From NCBI GenBank assembly GCA_963725655.1, contig CAVRYY010000003.1, positions 62,001 through 126,000 of the forward strand: a DNA stretch of 64,000 nt. The letters run 5' to 3'. This stretch comes from CAVRXT01 sp963725655. GTDB taxonomy: Bacteria; Acidobacteriota; Terriglobia; Acidiferrales; UBA7541. The position numbers and the translations under genes were made by a program. The notes under the pieces were generated by a model. The model was not told where the DNA came from, did not search any database, and saw only the letters and a program-made list of their open reading frames with translations. The first letter of the stretch is position 1, and each line of letters opens with the position of its first letter. Of the stretch, positions 23,474 to 31,820 are shown in pieces.

Positions 23474-26400
23474 ATGATTCATCACATCGTTCAATTCGCG
23501 CTCCGGCAGCGCTTTCTGATCGTGATCATGGCGGTGCTGGTGGCGGTCGGCGGGGCGATCTCGTTTCAGCGGATGCCGGTGGACGCGTATCCGGACCTAT
23601 CGCCGCCGCTGGTCGAGGTGATCACGCAGTGGCCCGGGCACGCGGCTGAGGAAATCGAGAGGCTGGTTACCTTGCCGGTCGAGCTGCAGATGAACGGCGT
23701 GCCGCATATGGTGTTCATGCGGTCGATTTCGCTGTATGGATTGTCGGACGTCATCATGACGTTCCAGGACGACACCGATAATTATTTTGCACGGCAAGTG
23801 GTGTTTGAGCGTCTCTCGGATGCGACCCTGCCTCCGGGTGTGACCGGAAGCCTGGCACCGCTATCGAGCCCGTCCAACCTCGTCTACCGCTACGTAATCG
23901 AAAGCCCCGACCGCTCGCCACAAGAACTGAAGACGTACGAGGATTGGGTGATCGAGCGGGCGTACAAGTCCGTGCCGGGAGTGGCGGATGATTCCGGATT
24001 CGGCGGCACGGTGATGCAGTACCAGGTGCTGCTCGATCCGGCCAAGATTTACGGTTACCACATTCCTTTGCCGCAAGTGCTGAGCGCGCTGGCCGCGAAC
24101 AACGCCAACGCCGGCGGCGGCTTTTACTCGCAGGGATCGCAATTTTTTTACGTTCGCGGACTTGGACTGGTGACCAAGACCGAAGACATCGGCGACATCG
24201 TGGTGGGGAACAACAACGGCGTGCCGGTGCGCGTCCGGGACATCGGCGAGGTGACCATCGGCCACGCCCCCCGGCTGGGAGAATTCGGATTCCAAAACGA
24301 TGATGACCGGGTGGAGGGCGTCATCCTGATGCTCACCGGCGAACAGACGCAGAACGTGCTAAAGGGAGTGGAAGCGAAAACCGTCGAGATCAACCGGGAC
24401 CTGCTGCCGCACGACGTAAAGGTGCGGCCGTACTACGACCGCAGCGACCTGGTGCAGGTGACTATCGACACGGTGGAAGAGAACATGCTGCTGGGCATGG
24501 GCCTGGTGCTGATCGTCCTGATCTTCTTCCTGGTGAGCGTGCGCGCGGCGATCATCGTGGCTTTCACCATCCCGTTGAGTCTGCTTTTTTCTTTCATTTT
24601 CCTGCACGGGCGCGGCATTCCGGCGAACCTGCTTTCCATCGGAGCCATCGATTTTGGAATCATCATCGACGGCACGGTGGTGATGATGGAAAACATCTAC
24701 CGTGAACTGGCCATCCGCCATGACCAGGAGTACAAACTGCACGAAGTGATCATCGCGGCGGCGCACGATGTGGACCGCCCCATTTTTTATTCCATCGCAG
24801 TCATCCTCGCCGGGTACATTCCCATCTACGCGCTCACCGGCCCGTCCGGGAAGCTGTTCCACCCAATGGCGGAAACGATGTCGTGGGCGCTGCTGGGCTC
24901 GCTGATCTTCACGCTCACGTTGGTGCCGGTGCTGGCGTCTTATTGGTTCACGCACGGGGTGAAGGAAAAGGCTAACCGGGCATACGAATGGTTGAAGGAT
25001 GAATACGCTTCGGAGCTGCGCTGGTGCCTGGACCGTCCGAAACTTACGATGGTGCTGGCGACGATCATTTTCGGGGCTTCGCTTCTGCTGATTCCCTTTA
25101 TTGGCGGGGAATTCATGCCGCACCTGGATGAGGGGGCGATGTGGGTTCGGGCTACGATGCCTTACACCATCTCGTTCGAGGAAGCCGCTAAATTTGCTCC
25201 GCAGATCCGCAAGATTTTGATGGATTACCCGATGGTGACGGAAGTGGGCTCGGAGCTGGCGCGCCCGGACGATGGCACCGATCCCACCGGATTCTTCAAC
25301 TGCGAGTTTTACGTCGGCCTGAAACCCTATAAGGATGCGACCTGGAAGAAGGGATCGATCCACAACAAAGCCGAACTAACCAAGGAAATTCAGAAGAGGG
25401 TGGAATCGTATCCGGGCGTGATTTTCAACTTCACGCAGCCGGCTGAAGACGCGGTGGATGAGGCGCTCACCGGATTGAAGAGCGCGCTGGCGGTGAAAAT
25501 TTTCGGGCCGGACCTGCAAGTACTGGAAGACAAAGCCGTGGAGATCAAGCGGGTGCTGCAGCAGGTGCCCGGCTTCACCGAGCTCACCGTGGTGCGCGAG
25601 CTAGGGCAGCCCAGCGTGCAGATCGACGTGGACCGCGAAAAGATCGCGCGCTACGGCATCAATGTCTCCGATGTGGAGGGCGTGATCCAAGCGGCGGTAG
25701 GCGGACAGGCGGCCACGCAGGTGATTCAGGGTGAGCAGTTGTTTGACCTGGTGGTGCGGATGAAGCCCGAATACCGCTCGAGCGAGCACGCCATTGGCAA
25801 TTTGCTGGTGCCGACGCCTTCCGGGCAGCAGGTTCCGATCTCCGAGCTGGCCACCATTCATCAGGGCAACGGCGCGTCGTTCATTTATCGCGAAAATAAT
25901 TCGCGATATATCGGAGTGCAGTTCAGCATCGAAGGCCGCGATTTGGCGCGCGCGGTGAACGATGCGCAGAAGGCGGTGGAATCGACTGTTAAACTGCCGC
26001 AAGGCTACCGGCTGGACTGGGGCGGCGAATACAGCGAATACGTCGCCGCACGGCAACAGTTCGCGCTGATCGGGCCGCTCGCTATTCTGCTGATTTTCAT
26101 GATCCTGTTCGCACTCTACGGCAATTTCAAGTTCCCGATCACCGTGCTCATCGGCGTGGTGATGACCGAACCGGTGGGGGCGCTGCTGGCGCTGAAACTC
26201 ACGCACACGACTTTCAGCGTGTCTTCCGTTCTCGGCTTGCTCGTGCTGATGGGAGTCTCGGCGGAAACCGCGATCATCGACGTTTCGTATATCAACAAGC
26301 TTCGTCTGGAAGGGCACGGTATCCGCGAAGCCACGCTGGATGGGTCGCTGATCCGCCTGCGGCCAATCATGATGACGGCGCTGGTCGCCTGCCTGGGCCT

Positions 26401-26560
26401 GCTGCCCGCGGCGCTTTCCACGGGCGTGGGATCGGACTCACAGAAACCCTTTGCGATTGTGATTGTGGCGGGACTGATCTCGCGACTATTCCTGGGCCGG
26501 ATCGTGAGCCCGGTGCTGTACCAGATGGTGGCGCGCGAAGGCGACGTGCTGAAGGTGTAG
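23474..26560 (+). CDS. heavy-metal efflux RND permease, CzcA/CnrA-like
   Basis: 1028 residues, full-length HME-RND pump with 12 membrane helices and two large periplasmic loops. N-terminal FALRQRFLIVIMAVL and MPVDAYPDLSPP are typical. In helix 4 the sequence DFGIIIDGTVVMMENIYRE carries the DFGxxxD motif of divalent-cation exporters (Co/Zn/Cd/Ni type) rather than the Cu/Ag pattern. It is proton driven. The adjacent, convergent NiCoT-like gene makes nickel or cobalt a plausible substrate (inference). Confidence 0.95.
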   Translation: MIHHIVQFALRQRFLIVIMAVLVAVGGAISFQRMPVDAYPDLSPPLVEVITQWPGHAAEEIERLVTLPVELQMNGVPHMVFMRSISLYGLSDVIMTFQDDTDNYFARQVVFERLSDATLPPGVTGSLAPLSSPSNLVYRYVIESPDRSPQELKTYEDWVIERAYKSVPGVADDSGFGGTVMQYQVLLDPAKIYGYHIPLPQVLSALAANNANAGGGFYSQGSQFFYVRGLGLVTKTEDIGDIVVGNNNGVPVRVRDIGEVTIGHAPRLGEFGFQNDDDRVEGVILMLTGEQTQNVLKGVEAKTVEINRDLLPHDVKVRPYYDRSDLVQVTIDTVEENMLLGMGLVLIVLIFFLVSVRAAIIVAFTIPLSLLFSFIFLHGRGIPANLLSIGAIDFGIIIDGTVVMMENIYRELAIRHDQEYKLHEVIIAAAHDVDRPIFYSIAVILAGYIPIYALTGPSGKLFHPMAETMSWALLGSLIFTLTLVPVLASYWFTHGVKEKANRAYEWLKDEYASELRWCLDRPKLTMVLATIIFGASLLLIPFIGGEFMPHLDEGAMWVRATMPYTISFEEAAKFAPQIRKILMDYPMVTEVGSELARPDDGTDPTGFFNCEFYVGLKPYKDATWKKGSIHNKAELTKEIQKRVESYPGVIFNFTQPAEDAVDEALTGLKSALAVKIFGPDLQVLEDKAVEIKRVLQQVPGFTELTVVRELGQPSVQIDVDREKIARYGINVSDVEGVIQAAVGGQAATQVIQGEQLFDLVVRMKPEYRSSEHAIGNLLVPTPSGQQVPISELATIHQGNGASFIYRENNSRYIGVQFSIEGRDLARAVNDAQKAVESTVKLPQGYRLDWGGEYSEYVAARQQFALIGPLAILLIFMILFALYGNFKFPITVLIGVVMTEPVGALLALKLTHTTFSVSSVLGLLVLMGVSAETAIIDVSYINKLRLEGHGIREATLDGSLIRLRPIMMTALVACLGLLPAALSTGVGSDSQKPFAIVIVAGLISRLFLGRIVSPVLYQMVAREGDVLKV

Positions 26561-26598
26561 ATTACAGATAGAAAGCAGTTTGGATCGGGAAAGTGCGA

Positions 26599-27363
26599 TT
26601 ATCCGCCGAGTGGCGGAAGAATCGAAGACGACCCCAGAAGGAAAATCACTCCTACCACCACGCTGTATCCTGCCGTCACCAGGGTAATGGCGCGGGCAAT
26701 CGCCGGGCGGCGGCTACCGGCGCGCGAAAGTCCGGCCATCGATGCGCACATCACCGTATTCATCGCGATCAAGCCTACTAGAAACATCGCCAACCCCAGA
26801 AATCCCCTTCCGGTTCCACCCAGGTTCGCCGCCAGCAGGAATAGAAGCAACTGGCTGGGGGTTTCCGCGCCCAAGCCGTGGATGATGCCGACGATGAAGG
26901 CCGGCGTGTTGGAGTGCGCCCAATCCATCGGTTCGGGCTCTTTCAGGGGCTGGGAATGAAACGCTTGCCGCACGCGCCAGACGGACCATCGCGCTGCGTT
27001 GGCGAGGAGCAGAAATCGGGACGACGGCACCCAGTGTTGGTGGTGGCGGGTGCGGAAAAGAGTGGCCAGCACATAAACACCCAGAATCAGGAGGGTAAGG
27101 CCTACCAGGCGCTCGGTCCAGCGGTCAATTCCGGCGGGTAGGGACTTCTGGAAGAAAATCACTGCAGCGGCTAGCACGCTGACGGTGGCGGCATGACCTA
27201 AGACGTAGAACATGCCCAGGCGCATGGCGCGGCGGGGGGATTCCTCGAGGCGGGAAAGATCGGAAATCGCGGCGATATGGTCGTAATCGATCCCATGGCG
27301 CAAACCCATGACCAGGGCAGCCGTAAGCGCCAATCCCAGATCGACAGAGTGGCCGGGGGTCAT
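26599..27363 (-). CDS. NiCoT-like nickel/cobalt transporter
   Basis: 254 residues, about six membrane helices. The signature in helix II, GLRHGIDYDHIAAISD, matches the H-x4-D-H motif of the HoxN/NixA/NicO group. A second motif, GIIHGLGAETPSQLLLF, is also typical of this superfamily. ATG at 27363 gives MTPGHSVDLG; an in-frame upstream extension is Pro/Arg rich and unlikely. The gene converges on the RND operon. Import against export of the same metal would be a balancing pair, or it could itself export (RcnA-type members exist). Confidence 0.85.
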   Translation of the reverse strand: MTPGHSVDLGLALTAALVMGLRHGIDYDHIAAISDLSRLEESPRRAMRLGMFYVLGHAATVSVLAAAVIFFQKSLPAGIDRWTERLVGLTLLILGVYVLATLFRTRHHQHWVPSSRFLLLANAARWSVWRVRQAFHSQPLKEPEPMDWAHSNTPAFIVGIIHGLGAETPSQLLLFLLAANLGGTGRGFLGLAMFLVGLIAMNTVMCASMAGLSRAGSRRPAIARAITLVTAGYSVVVGVIFLLGSSSILPPLGG

Positions 27364-27969
27364 GCGAGCATGGTCGCACTTAGGCGATGCGGAAACAAGG
27401 GCTGGGAGGCGTTGGGTGGGTCTGGCGGGCGCTTGGCGGGAGCAAGGGCGAAGGTTTGCGGGCGGGAGCCAGCCAGGGGATCGCGAAGGGCGCCCGCAGG
27501 CATCTCTGAGGTGAGCCGCCACGCCGCCACTGTGCGCAATTGTAAGGGAGCCGATCCACTTGGCCGTGCTGAGCTAAACCCTGAACCCCACGTGTTAAGT
27601 CGGGCACCCAGCGCCTGCTTTAAGGCTTTCCCGTGCCCACTCCCGACCCCGAATTCGTCCCCGGAATAGCGCGGGAAGCGCGTCCGGATGCGAATTCGGA
27701 ATCGGGGAAAGGCTGGGGACATGCACAAGGGCAGGACGACGCGGGCACCCTGGGATCCAGTGTTGGTTCAAAAGGTTTTCGCGCAGTCACCTGCTTCGCA
27801 GAACAGCTCCCACCCGATTGTAGCAGGGGTGGAGGTGCCGCGGGGCGCGAGTCCGCGGGACGTGACTAGCGAGGTTCGAATGAGGCAAGGGCGTTTTGGC
27901 GGCGCAGAATTTTACTTTTCTTTCGCGTCGGCAGCCTCTAGTCTTTAGAGTCCCGCTTCGCGGGACTCT
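27364..27969. other. gene-free region holding a structured RNA candidate
   Basis: 606 bases between the NiCoT-like gene and ymdB. Frames here are not protein-like. The middle folds into a long nested hairpin (27529-27788), and the end has a perfect hairpin on the ymdB start. The rest shows nothing I can identify. Confidence 0.5.
27529..27788 (+). ncRNA. ssrS: candidate 6S-like RNA
   Basis: A long, nested, rod-like fold can be drawn by eye. Outer stem: ACUG..CGC near 27529 with GCGCAGU near 27782. Next come GAGCC/GGUUUUC, GAUCC/GGUUC and CACU/AGUG, then a large internal bubble beginning GGCCGUGCUGAGC and including CCCUGAACCCCACG. The inner arm is CCUGC/GCAGG and the apical stem CCCGA-CCGAAUUCG-CCGGA/UCCGG-CGAAUUCGG-UCGGG. 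A rod with a central bubble and CCUGA near it is the 6S plan (RNA polymerase decoy). The position beside ymdB, with zapA upstream, fits a common 6S neighbourhood. The exact ends are unsure. Confidence 0.5.
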
Positions 27970-27970
27970 A
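27946..27970 (+). promoter_or_regulatory. hairpin covering the ymdB start codon
   Basis: TAGAGTCCCG-CTTCG-CGGGACTCTA is a perfect 10-base stem whose last base is the A of the ymdB ATG. There is no T-run after it and no Shine-Dalgarno free of the stem, so ymdB initiation may be structure-controlled or leaderless from inside the stem. Confidence 0.5.
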
Positions 27971-28749
27971 TGCGGCTCCTATTCATCGGCGACATCGTTG
28001 GCTCTCCCGGGCGAAGAATCGTTCACGACCGCTTGCAGGATATCGTGGCCCAGAGGTCGGTGGACCTGGTGATCGCCAACGCCGAGAACTCCGCGGCGGG
28101 ATTCGGCATCACACCTAAAATCGCGGAAGATTTAATCGCGTTGGGCATCTCGGTGTTGTCGGGCGGCAACCACATCTGGGATCGCAAAGAGATTTTCGAG
28201 TATTTCCCGCACGAGCCCCGTCTGCTGCGGCCGGCCAATTTTCCGCCAGGTTCGCCGGGCTCGGGATTGTACGTTGGGGAAAAGAACGGGATGAAATTCG
28301 CGGTGCTCAACTTGCAGGGCCGCACCTTCATGACCCCGATCGATGACCCATTTCGAACCGCCTCCGCGGAGCTCGAGAAAATTCCTCCCGACGTCAAAGT
28401 GATTCTGGTGGATATGCACGCGGAGACCACTTCGGAGAAACAGGCGATGGGCTGGTTTCTGGATGGCCGGGTGTCTGCAGTGGTAGGAACGCACACCCAT
28501 GTGGCCACCGCGGATGCCCGCATTCTGCCGGGTGGCACCGCATTTATCACCGATGTGGGGATGACCGGGCCGCATGATTCGGTGATCGGAATGGAAAAGG
28601 ATCCGATCATCCGGCGTTTTCAGGATGCGCTGCCGGCGCGATTCTCGGTGGCGGAAGGCAACGTGCAGATGAACACGGTGTTTATCGACGTCAACCCGGA
28701 GGACGGGCGGGCGTTGAACATCGAACGGGTGACATTCCACATCGACTGA
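27970..28749 (+). CDS. ymdB: YmdB/TIGR00282-family metallophosphoesterase
   Basis: 259 residues. Binuclear-metal motifs: LFIGDIVGSPGRRIV, NAENSAAGFGIT, GGNHIWDRKEI, and GTHTHVATADARILPGGTAFITDVGMTGPHDSVIGM. Homologues hydrolyse 2',3'-cyclic nucleotides and influence RNA decay and biofilm state. In many bacteria the gene lies next to rny (RNase Y), which is absent here. The start ATG at 27970 lies on a hairpin edge; no ribosome site is obvious. Confidence 0.95.
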   Translation: MRLLFIGDIVGSPGRRIVHDRLQDIVAQRSVDLVIANAENSAAGFGITPKIAEDLIALGISVLSGGNHIWDRKEIFEYFPHEPRLLRPANFPPGSPGSGLYVGEKNGMKFAVLNLQGRTFMTPIDDPFRTASAELEKIPPDVKVILVDMHAETTSEKQAMGWFLDGRVSAVVGTHTHVATADARILPGGTAFITDVGMTGPHDSVIGMEKDPIIRRFQDALPARFSVAEGNVQMNTVFIDVNPEDGRALNIERVTFHID

Positions 28750-28824
28750 TCCGAACAGGTTTTGCAATTCGTTCGTGGTGGCTGCCGCGTGGGGTTGCGC
28801 CGGGCGATTGTTTCGCCCCCCAAT

Positions 28825-29919
28825 ATGATCTTGCCAAAGTGGATTCGCAACCTCGGTTCGCGTGCCCAGCGTAGTTTTGCGTTGCGGGTGCAGGGTGTTT
28901 TTTTATTGGTGGCGGCGGGCGCGATGGCGATGCTCGCGATGGCCCAGGCCCCGCAACCAATGGAAGAGCAGGAACTCCTCGCGCAGGCTCGATTGTTCCC
29001 AGACGCTGGTCCGGATGTACGCGCCATCCGGCGCAGCACCGCCGGGCTTTACTACGTGCTGTCGGGGCCGGGAGCCGTGGTGGAAATATATTCCGCGGGA
29101 GGAAAGCGCATCGGGCAGATTTCAGCAGCCCCGGCGGACTCGAAGGAAGCGGCGGGCGCCTATGGCCAGGATCTGGATGTGGACGCATCGGGGCGGGTCT
29201 ACGTTGCGGACATCGCGGCAGCGGCGGTGGATATTTTTGCCGCGGATGGGCGAGAAACGGGACGCATCGGCGTGGCAGCGCCCACGTCGGTGGCCGCGCT
29301 CGCGGACGGAGAAGTTGCGGTGGCCAGCGTGCAGTCCAATCACCTGGTTGAAATTTTCGATGCGCGCGGAGAAACCATTCGCGACATCGGGTCGATGGTC
29401 GATCTGGCGGATCGTCCGCGCCTCAACCGCTTTCTGAACGCCGGGCGCCTGCTCGCGGATATCCACGGCCGCATTTATTACGCGTTTAGCTACGTGCCGG
29501 AACCGACGGTGAGGCAATACGATTTGCTCGGCCATATGTCATTGGAATTTTCAGCCACGGCGATCGAGTATTTACCGCGTGCGCAAGCGGCGCGCCGTGA
29601 AATCGCGCGGCAAGACGATGGCGCGGGCACTCCCACGTTGAAACCGGTGATTGACGCATTCGGCGTCGATCCAGAATCGAACGATATCTGGATGGCGCTG
29701 GGCGATCAGCTGGTGCGGTTCGATCGCGATGGCGATCGCCGCGCCACATATCGCACGTACACCAAGGAAGGCGGGCGGGTGCTGCCGGTTTCCATCCTGG
29801 TCGAGCCAGATCGCCTGGTTCTGGCCACCAATGCGGCCGGCATCTATGCGTTTGGCCGTCCGGACCATGCGCACCCGACGACTCCAGAAAAACAGGAGCA
29901 TCAAAACCCGGCGCCATGA
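28825..29919 (+). CDS. exported NHL/beta-propeller-like protein
   Basis: 364 residues with a signal peptide (VFLLVAAGAMAMLAMAQA). Repeating blades such as GQDLDVDASGRVYVADIAAAAVDIFAADGRETGRIGV and EVAVASVQSNHLVEIFDARGETIRDIG fit an NHL-type propeller. No catalytic motif is visible. Probably periplasmic or secreted, with an unknown partner. ATG at 28825 is chosen; an earlier in-frame start would extend over noncoding-like sequence. It lies between ymdB and dnaA, same strand, with 75- and 308-base gaps. Confidence 0.75.
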   Translation: MILPKWIRNLGSRAQRSFALRVQGVFLLVAAGAMAMLAMAQAPQPMEEQELLAQARLFPDAGPDVRAIRRSTAGLYYVLSGPGAVVEIYSAGGKRIGQISAAPADSKEAAGAYGQDLDVDASGRVYVADIAAAAVDIFAADGRETGRIGVAAPTSVAALADGEVAVASVQSNHLVEIFDARGETIRDIGSMVDLADRPRLNRFLNAGRLLADIHGRIYYAFSYVPEPTVRQYDLLGHMSLEFSATAIEYLPRAQAARREIARQDDGAGTPTLKPVIDAFGVDPESNDIWMALGDQLVRFDRDGDRRATYRTYTKEGGRVLPVSILVEPDRLVLATNAAGIYAFGRPDHAHPTTPEKQEHQNPAP

Positions 29920-30227
29920 GTTTTCCCGTTTTGGCATCGCTCGACGCACAGAGAAAAGCGGAGAAAGCAACGCAAAACTGGGGTTGTGGAAATCCTGTGG
30001 GTTTTATGTGGGAGCTGTGAATTCGCTTCGCTCAATTTTCTCTTGCTCTACCCGCTCTATTTAGGCAGAATCCCGGCTCGCGTCTTCCGAGTTGCCAGAT
30101 GCGAGTAGCTTGGGGGTATGAGCAGCCGGCAACCTGCCCGCCACAAAATTCGAGAGCCTCGCGTTAAAGGGTGTTTTGCACAGCATTTCCACAACAGTGG
30201 AAATCGCCGGAAGGGTTAGCTTTGCCG
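29920..30227. other. dnaA upstream region with DnaA-box-like sites
   Basis: Contains ATTTCCAC three times: inverted at 29986-29993, and as the pair ATTTCCAC-AACA-GTGGAAAT at 30185-30204, 24 bases before the dnaA ATG. The 9-mer ATTTCCACA matches the DnaA box TTATCCACA at 7 of 9 positions. These could be dnaA autoregulatory sites or part of oriC. Confidence 0.5.
30185..30204. promoter_or_regulatory. inverted repeat of DnaA-box-like sequence before dnaA
   Basis: Perfect 8-base arms ATTTCCAC/GTGGAAAT with an AACA centre. Its position just before the start codon suggests DnaA autorepression (inference). Confidence 0.45.
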
Positions 30228-31535
30228 ATGAACCGTTGGGACAAGATCCTTCAACACATGGAGCGCCGCGTCAATCCCCACAGCTTCGCCACGTGGTTCC
30301 GTCCCACCCGTCTCGAAAACGAGCAAGAAGACCGTTTGGTGGTGCGCATCCCTACCCGCCTGTTCCGGAAACGCCTTACGGAAACCTACGGACAGTTCTT
30401 GCAGGCGGTACTGGCCGAACTGGGCATGCCCAATCTTCAAATCGACTTTATCTGCACGGAGGCCGCTGAGCCACTCGCTCCGCCCCCGCCGCAGGCGCGG
30501 CTGGACTTCGATTCGTCGAATAATCAGCTGAACCCGCGCTACCGGTTTGACACCTTCGTGGTGGGCGGAAGCAATCAATTCGCGCATGCGGCGGCGCGCG
30601 CCGTCGCTGAGCAGCCCTCGAAATCGTACAACCCGCTGTTTCTGTACGGCGGAGTAGGACTGGGCAAGACGCACTTGATGCAAGCGATCGGGCATGAGCT
30701 GAAATTGCGAAACCCGTCGTTGCGGCTCACCTACATCAGCGCGGAAAAATTTACAAATGAAGTGATTGCCGCGGTGCGCTTCGACCGCATGGCCAGCTTT
30801 CGCGATCGCTTCCGGACCATGGACGTATTGCTGGTGGACGACATTCAATTCATCGCCACGCGCGAGCGCACCCAAGAGGAGTTCTTCCACACCTTCAACG
30901 CGCTGTACGATCAGCAGAAACAGGTGGTGATTTCGTCGGATTGCCCGCCGAAAGAAATTTCCTCGCTCGAGGAACGGCTGCGGTCGCGATTTGAGTGGGG
31001 ATTGATCGCGGATATCCAGGCGCCGGACCTGGAAACCAAGATCGCCATCCTGCAAAAGAAGGCGGACACCGAGCACGCCCACCTTTCCGACGACGTGGCG
31101 GAATACATCGCGCGTTCGATCAAGTCCAACGTGCGGGAGCTGGAAGGCGCGCTGATCCGCTTGATCGCGTATTCCTCGCTGACCGGGGTGGACATGACCA
31201 TCTCCACCGCGCAGCAAGTGCTGAAGAACATCATCGATACCCAGGAAAAGAAGGTCACTATCGATCAGATTCAGAAGCGGGTGGGAGACCATTTCGGCTT
31301 GCGGCCGCAGGATCTGAAAGTGCGGAGCAATTCGAAAGTGATCGCCTTCCCGCGGCAGGTGGCGATGTTCATCGTGAAAAAACTCACGTCGGCGTCATTG
31401 CCGGAAATTGGGCGCCAATTTGGCGGGAAACACCACACCACAGTGATGCATTCCATTAATAAGATTGAGACGCTGCGGCACAGCGATAAAGATTTGAACA
31501 AAACAATCAACAAGCTACTCGACTCATTCGGATAG
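30228..31535 (+). CDS. dnaA: chromosomal replication initiator protein DnaA
   Basis: 435 residues. Domain I (NRWDKILQHMERRVNPHSFATWFRPTRL), a short domain II (about 75-100), AAA+ domain III with Walker A GGVGLGKTHLMQAI and Walker B VLLVDDIQFIA, and domain IV with the DNA-binding signature FGGKHHTTVMHSINKIE. It binds DnaA boxes and opens oriC. ATG at 30228 matches the family start (MNRWDKIL); the in-frame extension upstream is not conserved-looking and crosses the inverted repeat at 30185. Confidence 0.98.
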   Translation: MNRWDKILQHMERRVNPHSFATWFRPTRLENEQEDRLVVRIPTRLFRKRLTETYGQFLQAVLAELGMPNLQIDFICTEAAEPLAPPPPQARLDFDSSNNQLNPRYRFDTFVVGGSNQFAHAAARAVAEQPSKSYNPLFLYGGVGLGKTHLMQAIGHELKLRNPSLRLTYISAEKFTNEVIAAVRFDRMASFRDRFRTMDVLLVDDIQFIATRERTQEEFFHTFNALYDQQKQVVISSDCPPKEISSLEERLRSRFEWGLIADIQAPDLETKIAILQKKADTEHAHLSDDVAEYIARSIKSNVRELEGALIRLIAYSSLTGVDMTISTAQQVLKNIIDTQEKKVTIDQIQKRVGDHFGLRPQDLKVRSNSKVIAFPRQVAMFIVKKLTSASLPEIGRQFGGKHHTTVMHSINKIETLRHSDKDLNKTINKLLDSFG

Positions 31536-31820
31536 CTTTATCTAACGAGGTATGCTCCCGCCCTGCATTTCGGTTGTGAATAAAACTGTGGACGCAAATG
31601 TGGACTCCGGATTGCCTATCACCAAGCCAGTTTTATCCGCAGTAACGCAGCAGGATACACAGACTATGCGGGACCCCTAACGACAACCAGAGCCCAGTTC
31701 GAGCGAGTTTTCCATGATTTACACAGGTGCGGCGACGGCGACGGGTTTATATTAATAGCTGTTAAAGATTAAGATCTAAAGATACCCGGTGCACCGCCTT
31801 ATAAACGAGGGGACGACATA
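31536..31820. other. candidate oriC (dnaA-dnaN intergenic region)
   Basis: 285 bases. DnaA-box-like 9-mers: TTATTCACA (minus strand, 31575-31583, 8 of 9), TTATCCGCA (31633-31641, 8 of 9) and two weaker TGTGGAC sites near 31587 and 31601. An AT-rich stretch (31746-31797, TTTATATTAATAGC and onward) could be the unwinding element. A further TTATCCATA (minus) lies at 33067-33075, upstream of gyrB. Location between dnaA and dnaN is a common oriC position. Confidence 0.5.
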
